From Lacipirellulaceae bacterium (GTDB taxonomy: Bacteria; Planctomycetota; Planctomycetia; Pirellulales; Lacipirellulaceae), in the NCBI GenBank assembly GCA_040218535.1, contig JAVJRG010000005.1, forward strand, positions 186,001 to 250,000: 64,000 bases of DNA, in the 5' to 3' direction. The stretch's first letter is position 1, and the number at the start of each line of letters is the position of its first letter. Below are positions 27,137 through 34,818 of this stretch, piece after piece. The translations under genes and the position numbers were made by a program. The notes beneath the pieces are model-generated. The model was not told the origin of the DNA, made no database searches, and worked only from the letters and a program-made list of their open reading frames with translations.

Positions 27137-27229
27137 ATGTTTCGCCGCCGGGCTTGCTCGGCGTTGGGCTCACCGGCAAGGATTTGGCTTTGCAGGAGTG
27201 CCATCGCTGAGCAAGCTCAGCGGCGAAAT
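27137..27229. repeat. Inverted repeat (GCCGGGCTTGCTCGGC type) between ffs and dnaX
   Basis: Arm 27137-27166 (TTCGCCGCCGGGCTTGCTCG) and inverted arm 27205-27229 (CGCTGAGCAAGCTCAGCGGC) resemble the pair at 12972-13045. Located between the SRP RNA gene and dnaX, it may end the RNA transcript. Confidence 0.75.
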
Positions 27230-27272
27230 GAAGATGCTGAGTCAAACGCGAATTCTAGGAGAGAACGTCGAT

Positions 27273-27376
27273 CGTCGGCGAGAGGCCCCCACACAAAGAA
27301 GCTCAAACTTATGGCTGCTGCGTTTCCACCCTGACCAGGTTCGTAAGGCCCCCATTGCAGGGACCCCTCGCCGACG
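27273..27376 (-). ncRNA. ffs: Signal recognition particle RNA, small bacterial type
   Basis: About 104 nt on the minus strand. The conserved apical domain reads ACCTGGTCAGGGTGGAAACG followed by CAGCAGCC, matching the Ffh-binding loop of 4.5S RNA (GGAA tetraloop replaced by the closely related GGAAAC context). The ends pair perfectly: CGTCGGCGAG at the 5' end with CTCGCCGACG at 27273-27282. A strong promoter lies immediately upstream. Placement beside dnaX is seen in many bacteria. Exact ends are inferred from the terminal stem. Confidence 0.93.
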
Positions 27377-27391
27377 ACCGTCGTAACGCTT

Positions 27392-27420
27392 ATCGTAGGT
27401 CACGTGCCGAGGAGAGTCAA
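27392..27420 (-). promoter_or_regulatory. Promoter of the SRP RNA gene
   Basis: On the minus strand TTGACT (27415-27420) is followed by a 17-base spacer and TACGAT (27392-27397), placing transcription start a few bases before the terminal stem of the RNA. The -35 box matches the housekeeping consensus at five of six bases. Confidence 0.65.
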
Positions 27421-27545
27421 AGGGGCACGTTTTCATCGCAGAAACAGGAAATAATCCCGCGCGGAGGGCGCGGAGGTCCCCAATTCAGTCCGGAAGGTTT
27501 ACGTCTCCGCGCCTCTGAGTGAGGCCAGAAAGCCGAAGTAGTTGA

Positions 27546-28508
27546 TTGTCAAGCTCCGTCGATCCACCGTCTGACGCTATACGCATACGCGCCGAGCTGG
27601 GTGACCTTTTCCCGTTCGCTTCGCACTGGCACGAATCGCCGAAGGGGCGGCTGCACTACCTCGATGAGGGCCCGCGAGACGCCCCCGTGTTGCTGTTTGT
27701 CCATGGCAATCCGACCTGGTCGTTTCATTGGCGCGAGCTTATCAAGGCATTTTCAGATCGATTCCGTTGCGTTGCGCCTGACCACCTAGGCTGCGGCTTG
27801 AGCGATCTGCAGCCGTCTCCGCAGGGCCTGGCTGATCATATCGATAACCTTGCTGGTCTGGTCGAATCGTTAGACTTAAGCAGCGTTACCCTCGTCGCTC
27901 AAGACTGGGGAGGCGCAATTGGACTCGGGACTGCGTTAAGGTTGAAGGAGCGGTTCGAGCGGATTGTACTGCTCAACACGGGGGCCTTCCCGCCTTGGTT
28001 TATCCCGTGGCGGATTCGCGTTTGTCGTTGGCCTCTGGTAGGTAAGCTCATGCTCCAAGGGGCGAATGCCTTTTCGCGAGCGGCCCTCACCATGACTGTC
28101 AACCAGACAACGCTCACCTCGGAAATCGCCCACGGCTACCTCGCTCCCTACCACAATTGGCAACGTCGCGCGGCCGTGTTTCAGTTTGTGAAAGACATTC
28201 CGCTTTCAGCAAGCCACCCCACCTGGCAAACCCTCGCCGATATCGAAGCAGGATTGCCGACGTTGAAAGACGTGCCGAAGCTGCTCGTTTGGGGCGAGCA
28301 GGATTGGTGCTTTACAACCGAATGCCTCGACAAGTTTGTTGAGATTTGGCCAGGGGCAGAAGTGCTACGCATCGCCGACGGCGGGCACTGGATTGTCGAA
28401 GACGCCACAGAAGAAGTCATCAATCGCATGGAACGCTTTCTCACCAGTGACGCGCAGCCGATTCATGTTGACCTTCCCGAAGATACCAAAGGAACGCGGA
28501 CCATTTAG
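27546..28508 (+). CDS. Alpha/beta hydrolase, haloalkane-dehalogenase-like
   Basis: 320 residues. Oxyanion motif HGNPTWSFHW near 53-62, nucleophile elbow VAQDWGGAIG with Asp120 as nucleophile, and histidine in GGHWIVED (H281). An aspartate nucleophile followed by tryptophan is typical of haloalkane dehalogenases and the related OleB beta-lactone decarboxylases, not esterases. An acid residue is likely near VWGEQDW. The start is TTG at 27546; no upstream ATG or good ribosome site was found. No Ole cluster partners are adjacent. Cytoplasmic; substrate unknown. Confidence 0.85.
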   Translation: MSSSVDPPSDAIRIRAELGDLFPFASHWHESPKGRLHYLDEGPRDAPVLLFVHGNPTWSFHWRELIKAFSDRFRCVAPDHLGCGLSDLQPSPQGLADHIDNLAGLVESLDLSSVTLVAQDWGGAIGLGTALRLKERFERIVLLNTGAFPPWFIPWRIRVCRWPLVGKLMLQGANAFSRAALTMTVNQTTLTSEIAHGYLAPYHNWQRRAAVFQFVKDIPLSASHPTWQTLADIEAGLPTLKDVPKLLVWGEQDWCFTTECLDKFVEIWPGAEVLRIADGGHWIVEDATEEVINRMERFLTSDAQPIHVDLPEDTKGTRTI

Positions 28509-28543
28509 AAGAACGAATCGGTGGGCTCGTACCCAGCCATCCG

Positions 28544-29452
28544 TTGAATGAACAGCTATCCGTGTCATCCGTGAAATTCGTGTCCCAAACTAACGTCTCC
28601 AATCCGCTACCCATTGGCCAATGTGCAACGCTTGCGTGCATTTGGGAAGCCACTGCGGCCAAGCCGGGAAATGTTTATCGAGGCGCGGACTTTGAAGACT
28701 TAACTTACGTCGATTTCCTGAACAGTGCAGCAGTCATCGGGCCGATCCTTGAGAACACCCCGCAGGAGCGAGTCGGTCGAGTTGTACGTGACGCGGTCCA
28801 AGCGACTCAGCAAGCAGTTGGCACCAACACGAATCTGGGCATCCTCTTACTCATTGCGCCATTGGCGGCACAGGGTCTGGGCGATGAGCAAATCGAGCTT
28901 GAGAGAGTTCTTGATTCACTTACAAGCGACGATACGGAAAATGTCTACGAGGCGATTCGCTTGGCTAACCCCGGTGGGTTGGGTGAAGTCAATTCCGCTG
29001 ATGTCAATGAGAAAGACGTTCCCAAGATCACATTAGTTGAAGCAATGGAACTGGCTGCAGACCGCGATTTGGTTGCGCGGCAATATGCCAATGGATTTTC
29101 AGAAGTGCATTGGTTGGCTGATCGAATCGAGGAGTTTTATGGGGGCGGGGACTCACTGAACGATGCGATCGTTCGTGGTTTCCTAGAACTGCTGGGTCGT
29201 GAGCCGGACAGTCTGATTGCGCGGAAATGTGGGGTTGAGTTTGCGCGTAAGGTTTCGGCTCGTGGGGCCGCCGTGCTGAAGTACCATGGCCAGCGGAGCA
29301 ATGAATATCAGGGGGCACTGGCTGATCTTGATTTTTATCTGCGTAGTGACGGGCATCGTTTGAATCCTGGCACCAGTGCCGACATGGTAGCCGCGGCACT
29401 GTTTGTTTTGCTTAGAGATGGTCGCCTGCGCTTGCCTGTGCGATATTATTGA
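28544..29452 (+). CDS. CitG/triphosphoribosyl-dephospho-CoA synthase family protein
   Basis: Up to 302 residues. Family motifs: EATAAKPGNVYRGADFEDL, GTNTNLGILLLIAPL, RLANPGGLGE and, near the end, HRLNPGTSADMVAAALFVLL. Classic members make the prosthetic group precursor of citrate lyase or malonate decarboxylase, but no lyase genes are near. Relatives in methylotrophs and planctomycetes sit with tetrahydromethanopterin-linked C1 genes, and here the next gene is PTPS-like, so a pterin/C1 cofactor role is more likely (inference). The start is unclear: TTG 28544 and GTG 28562, 28571 and 28580 are all within or at the edge of an ATCCGTG repeat. Confidence 0.82.
   Translation: MNEQLSVSSVKFVSQTNVSNPLPIGQCATLACIWEATAAKPGNVYRGADFEDLTYVDFLNSAAVIGPILENTPQERVGRVVRDAVQATQQAVGTNTNLGILLLIAPLAAQGLGDEQIELERVLDSLTSDDTENVYEAIRLANPGGLGEVNSADVNEKDVPKITLVEAMELAADRDLVARQYANGFSEVHWLADRIEEFYGGGDSLNDAIVRGFLELLGREPDSLIARKCGVEFARKVSARGAAVLKYHGQRSNEYQGALADLDFYLRSDGHRLNPGTSADMVAAALFVLLRDGRLRLPVRYY
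28558..28586. repeat. ATCCGTG-type repeat at the 5' end of the CitG-like gene
   Basis: ATCCGTGTCATCCGTGAAAT then TCGTGTCCC. The in-frame GTG codons inside the repeat are among the only candidate start codons of the gene. Confidence 0.75.
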
Positions 29453-29492
29453 TCAGATAGCGAGCTAGAATCCGGCAGCGAGTATTCACGAC

Positions 29493-29984
29493 ATGAACGA
29501 ATCCTACCGTGTGAAAATCGAGAAAGAACGGCTTGTTTTCTCTGCTGCGCACTTCATCACTTACAACGGCGATGTTTGTGAGCCACTGCATGGCCACAAT
29601 TACCATGTTCGTGCGGAAGTTGCCGGGCCTTTGGATGAGAATCATTACGTCATCGACTTCATTGCATTGCGTGATAGCTTGCAGAAGATCGTTGACGGCC
29701 TTGATCACCGCATGATCTTGCCAACCGAGCATCAGACGATCTCTGTGAAGAGCGAGAACAACGAGATTATCGTTCGCCATGGCGAGCGTCGCTGGGTCTT
29801 CCCAGAGCAAGATTGCGTACTCTTACCCGTCGCCAACACCACGGCGGAACTTCTCGCACGCTGGATCGGTGGGCAGCTTCTCTCTGCCTTTGAGGAAAAG
29901 TCGCTCCCGCGTCCTGAAGTATTAGTGATCGAAGTGGACGAGTGCGACGGGCAGTGGGCAGTTTGGCAGATATCTGACGCTTGA
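29493..29984 (+). CDS. 6-pyruvoyl-tetrahydropterin synthase/QueD family protein
   Basis: 163 residues. Zinc ligands H20 (FSAAHF), H33 and H35 (LHGHNYHV), with the catalytic cysteine C29 in GDVCEPLHGHNY, and DHRMI further on. Members act on dihydroneopterin triphosphate in queuosine, folate-bypass or methanopterin-like pterin routes. A 20-residue insert (IIVRHGERRWVFPEQDCVLL) sits before the conserved PVANTTAELLARWI. It starts 40 nt after the CitG-like gene, so they likely form one operon. Which pterin it makes cannot be told from sequence alone. Confidence 0.88.
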   Translation: MNESYRVKIEKERLVFSAAHFITYNGDVCEPLHGHNYHVRAEVAGPLDENHYVIDFIALRDSLQKIVDGLDHRMILPTEHQTISVKSENNEIIVRHGERRWVFPEQDCVLLPVANTTAELLARWIGGQLLSAFEEKSLPRPEVLVIEVDECDGQWAVWQISDA

Positions 29985-30116
29985 TCTGTCGGCAAAGTCG
30001 ACTTAAGTTTCCCAGTCTTGCCGACCGATACACTCAAGTAGGTCCATGGAGACCGCTGCGCGCATTTGATTTTGCCGCACTATTCTCGTTATCTGCTAAG
30101 AGTGTGTTCGCCTGCC

Positions 30117-31106
30117 ATGTCCGATCTCCATCGCGCTGCCATCTTGCTGACAACGCTTCCTGAAGAAGAAGCGGCTGCCGTGATGTCGCGGCTGGAGCCA
30201 AAGCAGGTGGAAGATGTGTCGATCGAGATTGCGCGGCTGAAAAACGTCTCCGGGATTGAGCAGGAGCAGGTCATCCGCGCCTTTGCCGACTCGAACCCTT
30301 CGATGGGTACTGACTCGGGCGGGCTTGATCGGGCGAAAGGGCTGATTCAGAAAGCTCTCGGCCAGAATGCCAGTGCTGCGATCGACAACGTGCGACAGTC
30401 AATCGAAGCGGTTCCGTTTTCGTTCTTGCGAACCGTTGATAATCAAAACATCCTCACCTACATCGTCGACGAGCATCCGCAGACGATTGCGTTGATCCTT
30501 TCGCATCTGCCACCGGCGACGAGTTCGGAAATCCTCGGCGGGTTGGATCCGGAGAGGCAGATTTCAGTCGTTCAGCGGATCGCCAACATGGAGCAGACGA
30601 ACCCTGATATTATCGCCGAGGTGGAAAAGGGTCTGGAGCGACGCATGGCAAGCGTCATGAGCCAGAGCTTCGAGAACGCCGGCGGCGTCGACGCTGTTGC
30701 AGAGATTCTGAATGTTTCCGACCGCTCGACCGAGAAAGCGATCCTAGAAACGATGTCTCAAGAGGACCCAGAGCTCGTGGAAGAGATTCGCCGGCTGATG
30801 TTCATCTTCGAGGACATTGGAAAATTTGGCGACAAGGAAATCCAGACGGTACTCAAGCATGTCGAGACCTCGCAGTGGTCGTTGGCACTCAAGTCGGCCA
30901 GTGGCGAGTTGCGTGAAAAGATCTTCAACAACATGTCACAACGAGCCGCCGACATGTTGCGCGAGGAGATGGAATTCATGGGCGCGGTCAAACTATCTGC
31001 CGTCGAATCAAAACAGCAGGAGATCGTCGACGTCATCCGCCGCCTGGAGGACACCGGTGAAATCGAAATCAACGCCGGTGGCGAAGCGGAACAACTCGTG
31101 TCCTGA
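30117..31106 (+). CDS. fliG: Flagellar motor switch protein FliG
   Basis: 329 residues, the usual length. FliG is part of the C-ring that couples stator force to rotor switching. Seen: N-terminal RAAILLTTLPEEEAAAVMSR, the hallmark EHPQTIALILSHLPPATSSE in the middle domain, and a C-terminal domain with charged torque helix (SGELREKIFNNMSQRAADML). ATG at 30117 begins the conserved MSDLHRAAILL; the frame stays open to 30066 without homology. No other flagellar gene is in the window, so fliG is isolated here. Confidence 0.95.
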   Translation: MSDLHRAAILLTTLPEEEAAAVMSRLEPKQVEDVSIEIARLKNVSGIEQEQVIRAFADSNPSMGTDSGGLDRAKGLIQKALGQNASAAIDNVRQSIEAVPFSFLRTVDNQNILTYIVDEHPQTIALILSHLPPATSSEILGGLDPERQISVVQRIANMEQTNPDIIAEVEKGLERRMASVMSQSFENAGGVDAVAEILNVSDRSTEKAILETMSQEDPELVEEIRRLMFIFEDIGKFGDKEIQTVLKHVETSQWSLALKSASGELREKIFNNMSQRAADMLREEMEFMGAVKLSAVESKQQEIVDVIRRLEDTGEIEINAGGEAEQLVS

Positions 31107-31154
31107 GCTGAGTTGCATTAGCACTCGGTGCCACTCCGCGCTCGTCTCGCTCGC

Positions 31155-31182
31155 TAGACAGCATGAGCCGACGCTCTATAAT
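31155..31182 (+). promoter_or_regulatory. Promoter of tRNA-Ala
   Basis: TAGACA at 31155-31160, a 16-base spacer and a perfect TATAAT at 31177-31182, fifteen bases upstream of the mature tRNA 5' end at 31197. Confidence 0.7.
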
Positions 31183-31196
31183 CGTCCTGAGAACTT

Positions 31197-31269
31197 GGGG
31201 CGGTAGCTCAGTTGGGAGAGCGCTGCGTTCGCAATGCAGAGGTCGGGAGTTCGAATCTCCTTCGCTCCA
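31197..31269 (+). tRNA. tRNA-Ala (anticodon CGC)
   Basis: 73 nt. Acceptor GGGGCGG pairs with TCGCTCC and includes the G3:U70 pair that defines alanine tRNAs. D arm GCTCAGTTGGGAGAGC, anticodon arm CTGCG-TTCGCAA-TGCAG with anticodon CGC, T arm with GTTCGAATC. CCA is not encoded. The end of the sulfatase gene overlaps it on the opposite strand. Confidence 0.95.
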
Positions 31270-34237
31270 CTTGAGTCTCTCCTCCGCTACGTCTCGACAA
31301 GTAGAGCATCACGGCAACTGCCAATAAGATCGCAGCCGACGGTTCGGGAACAGCCTCTGCAGACGACACGCCAAGTCCAAACTGACGCTGCCAGCTCAAG
31401 AGATCTTGTCCGGTGAGCAATCCGTAGGTGTTCTCCCAATGTGCTAAGTCGTCCGAATCGACGCGTCCATTGAGGTCGAAGTCCGCCGAGTAGGTTGCGA
31501 CGAGTGTTACTCGATCGAAATGATAATCGATGAACCAGACCATATCGTTGGACAAGGTCGGGGCGATGAGCGTATCGAAGGTGCCCGTCAGTTTTCCGCC
31601 AACGGTAAGAAGGTCGAAAGAGTCGCCTGGACTTGGGTCGAACAGGCTGCCGCCTAGGTTTTCGAGCATAAGCTCGAGTGTGCCGTTAAGGGAGGCATCG
31701 CCGGTGACGACAAGCTGGTCGTGCTGGGTATCAGGAAGCGTCCCGCCGATGCCCATTTGAAGCGTCCCGTCGGCGAGTTGAATGTAGTTGCCATCAAGAG
31801 TGAGTCTGCCTACAGGACTGCCCGTGGTCTCACCAAAGCTGTTCGCAACTCCGGAGAGGGCGAAGGTGGCCTCCATTGATACTGCTGGAATGTGCGTATT
31901 CGCTAGGCCATCGTTGGCGTTCCAGCCGTAGAAACGGATTTCCACCGGGCCGGTTGTGACTTGCCCGCCGTTATAGTGTGCGGTGAATGTTTGCCGAGAG
32001 GATGCACCCGCGGACGTGACATTGTTGAGTTGTGCGAGCTCGCTGCCCGCGGTGAATCCACCAAGACTCGTCAGAATCGCATAATCGTTGGCCGCATTGC
32101 CACCATTTCGCCAGAGATCGAAACTGACACTGTCGAGGGTCATCTCGAACCCGGCGACTGGCTGTACGGTATACGTCAGGAAATCTTGGGCAGCGATCGA
32201 GGCCGCCAGCGAATTTGTATCGAAACCGCCGACGTTGAATTCGTTACCGGCGTCGGTTGTCGTAATGCCATTGGGCCCGGCACTACGTGGGCTAACACCC
32301 AGGCCGAAATCGAGTCCACTGACCAGCGTCAGGCTCGGATCAAGGGATGACGTCTGAGTCAGTGGTGCATCGTCTTGGATGCCAGCGAAATCGAAGACTA
32401 AAGCGCTCTGGGGAGGAGGAGGGGGAGGTGAAGAGGCCATGCTGTCGGGTGAGATCACGCCTGAGTTGACCGTATCACCGTGTACCGTACCACGACCTGT
32501 TAGCGCACCACCGTAAAGTTCGAGTCTTCGTGCCGTGGAGGCGGTCGCCTGCTCAAGCCGGAGGATTGAACCCACCCTGACGCGGATACCGTTTGCTGCG
32601 TCGACTGATTGCGCTCCTAGGACCACCAATCTCGTCGGTGCTGGACCATTGCCGATGTCTAGAGCAAGAACGTTAACGGGAAGCTGAGCAAAGAGGTCTC
32701 GCGCTTCGCTCCCGCCGCCCGCAAGCGTAGCGATCGAGTTCGCGCCTGGCACCACGTTGCCTGTCCAGCCCGCGGCGTCTTGGAACGAATCGCTACCCGT
32801 CCAGGTTTGGTACTCAATGAGTCCGCCGTCCTGAGCGGCGGCAATGTCGATCATCTCTTGAGCTAGCGATTGATTTTGAGTAAAGACGTTGTTGCTCTCG
32901 TTTGGGTCCGTCAGCAGGTTGTACAATTCGATTTGTCCGTTGTTGAACTCGATCGCTTTCCAGCCGTCGCGGATGAGAGCACGACGTGGCGGGACGCTTG
33001 GTAGACCGTTGAGCGAGCCCGCTCATTCGAAGTACTGAAAGTCACGCTGGAAATCGGTCTCGTCGGTGGTGCCCGTGAGCACATGGGCGTAAGATTCGCC
33101 ATCAATTCCGATCGGGATCTCCGCGCCCGCTAATTCCGCAACTGTGGGGAGGAAGTCAGCGAAATCCCCAAAGTGCGAGTCGTTCTCTTGCCCCGGAGCG
33201 ATGGTGCCCGCCCAACGAGCGATAAACGGCGTTTTGATTCCCCCGTCGTAAACGTCGCGCTTCCAGCCACGGTACTGACCGTTGCTGTCAAAGAACTCAG
33301 GATCGTGCGCATCGTCGCTGAAGACGCCTAGGTTGGGCCCGTGATTCCCTTTGCAGCAGGCGGCCGGTTCGATGTGCGTGCCGTTGTCGCTGGCAAAGAC
33401 GATCAGCGTGTTGGCGGCAATGCTATCGGAGGTATCGCCATCGTTGTTGGGATCGTCGACGGCATTGAGCACATCACCCACCATCCGATCAAGCCGCGTA
33501 ATCATCGAGCCGTAAATCTTGCGAGCCAACGGCCAAGATTGACCCTCAGTGAAAGGTTCCAGCTCGGGCACTTCCAGGTCGAAGTGAGCGAGCTGTAAGT
33601 TCAGCTGCGTGTAGAAGGGCTGGCCTGTTTGGGCTTTCGCTCGGATGTACTGCGATGCCTCGTCTGTGAACAGATCGCCCGTGTAGCGAGGGTTACCGTT
33701 GTCGAAATTATTTGCGACCGGGATGACCGTACTGGGCGAGGCACTTGTGTTTCTTTGCAAGTTCGGTTGGTAGTGGTCCCAAGAGTCGACTGCGCCAAGG
33801 ATTCCAAAGTATTCGTCGAAGCCTTGTCGCGCCGGCAGCGAGGCACCGCTTCCGCCCAGATGCCACTTGCCAAACGCCGCCGTCTGGTACCCAGCAGACT
33901 TCAGAGTCTCGGCTACCGTGACGTTACTGTCACGCAAGTTGACACCATTGCCATTGTTAAACCGCCCATTATGCAGCCCCGTCATCAGTACCGCGCGGGA
34001 AGGCGAACAGACCGACGCCCCCGAGTACATCTGCGAGTACTTGATTCCCTCGGCAGCCATTTGGTCTAAGTTGGGCGTCGGGATCGTTTGCTGCCCGTAG
34101 GTGCCAATGTCGCCGATGCCTACGTCGTCGGCCAGAATAAAGATCACATTGGGTTTGGGCGGCTGGGCGAAAGAAGCAACCGTCGAGCAGTAGCTGCAGA
34201 GCACTGCGGTGATTAGTCCAAACGCGTGAAATCGCAT
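31208..34237 (-). pseudogene. Exported PEP-CTERM sulfatase interrupted by an in-frame TGA
   Basis: One continuous minus-strand frame of 1010 codons from ATG 34237, broken only by TGA at 33023-33025 (codon 405). Before the stop: signal peptide (AVLCSYCSTVASFAQ), sulfatase start NVIFILADDVGIGDIGTYGQ, and formylglycine site CSPSR with C77. After the stop, the same frame continues with the normal sulfatase end (ALIRDGWKAIEF, IELYNLLTDPNE), a beta-rich region, a Pro-rich spacer, a dockerin-like segment (DFDLNGRVDSDDLAHWENTY) and a PEP-CTERM anchor (VPEPSAAILLAVAVMLY). There is no stop after the anchor, so the frame runs antisense into tRNA-Ala. It may be a recent pseudogene, a readthrough gene or a sequencing error; the 404-residue first part could still be made but would lack the sulfatase C-terminal subdomain. 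Confidence 0.85.
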
Positions 34238-34573
34238 TTCTTTTCCGTTCCGCGAGACCAAGCCAGATAGTCGGACGCCACTGAACCGCGAGTAGGGTCA
34301 CCCGCAGTCCTTCTATCCTATTCAAATTTGTTGCTTCAAGCGAGCAACAGTGAATATCGAATTCAAGTAGGATGTCGCATGTATGTCTCAAGGTCTTCCG
34401 CCTTGCGTCGTCTGTGATCGCCACTAGTGAGTGAGACTGAAATTGGACGAGACTCCCGAAGATAAGAGGCTGCTGTTTACAGGTGCCGTTCCCAGTCTCT
34501 AGAATGCCGGCACTTCGTGAGAAGTCCCTTGCTCAAGTCCTTCCATTTCACCACTTTGCCAGAGCGATTTGCC
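34238..34573. other. Intergenic region between sulfatase and 62-aa gene
   Basis: 336 bp between divergent genes. It contains a promoter for the plus-strand gene (34476-34505). No other gene or RNA signal was recognised; the minus-strand promoter of the sulfatase is not obvious. Confidence 0.5.
34476..34505 (+). promoter_or_regulatory. Promoter for the 62-aa basic protein
   Basis: TTTACA at 34476-34481, an 18-base spacer and TAGAAT at 34500-34505. The start codon is at 34574, giving a leader of about 60 nt. Confidence 0.55.
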
Positions 34574-34762
34574 ATGAACTTAAGCCAGTTTTACAACGAA
34601 GTTGCCCGTAAAGCCGACACCAAGGGAACTTCAATCAGCGCTGCTGAAACGAAGCGGGTGCTATCGGAAATGTTCTTGCTGCTGGCGAAGATGGACGCGA
34701 CTGATGCAACCGCGATCTTGTCGAAGGGGCTGACGGCGGCGAAGAAGAAGGGCAAGAAGTAG
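34574..34762 (+). CDS. Small basic protein, possibly HU-like N-terminal fold
   Basis: 62 residues ending in a lysine tail (AAKKKGKK). The first half (MNLSQFYNEVARKADTKGTS, then ETKRVLSEMFLLL) has the spacing of the first two helices of HU/IHF proteins (INAVAEKADLSKKDATKAVD-like), but the beta-arm half is missing. It might bind nucleic acid through the lysine tail; this is inference. The ATG at 34574 follows a plausible promoter; the in-frame extension from 34517 looks non-coding. A family-D repeat arm follows the gene. Confidence 0.7.
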   Translation: MNLSQFYNEVARKADTKGTSISAAETKRVLSEMFLLLAKMDATDATAILSKGLTAAKKKGKK

Positions 34763-34779
34763 CCGTTTGTCTCGGAGTT

Positions 34780-34808
34780 ACCCGAGAGCTGACGCTGCTC
34801 GGCTCAGG
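34780..34808. repeat. Single arm of the ACCCGAGAGC repeat family
   Basis: ACCCGAGAGCTGACGCTGCT then CGGCTCAGG lies between the 62-aa gene and hemW. It matches the right-hand arm of the element inside the penicillin-acylase gene (45355-45383) over the ACCCGAGAGCT part. Confidence 0.65.
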
Positions 34809-34818
34809 GTATTCGTTC

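Noticed and set aside
26426-27334. A 302-codon plus-strand frame opposite dnaX
   Set aside because: Antisense shadow of dnaX that continues through a repeat and the SRP RNA gene.
27546-29984. Complete Ole (olefin) or H4MPT gene cluster
   Set aside because: Only single members or weakly linked genes are present in this window; no OleA, OleC, OleD, fhc or mch genes found.
31208-32926. The 572-aa frame as a separate gene starting at a TTG at 32926
   Set aside because: It is in the same frame as the sulfatase N-terminal part and continues its conserved C-terminal subdomain, so it is the second half of one interrupted gene.
33023-33025. Selenocysteine at the in-frame TGA of the sulfatase
   Set aside because: No SECIS-like hairpin was seen right after the TGA and sulfatases have no selenocysteine at this place; a nonsense mutation is simpler.
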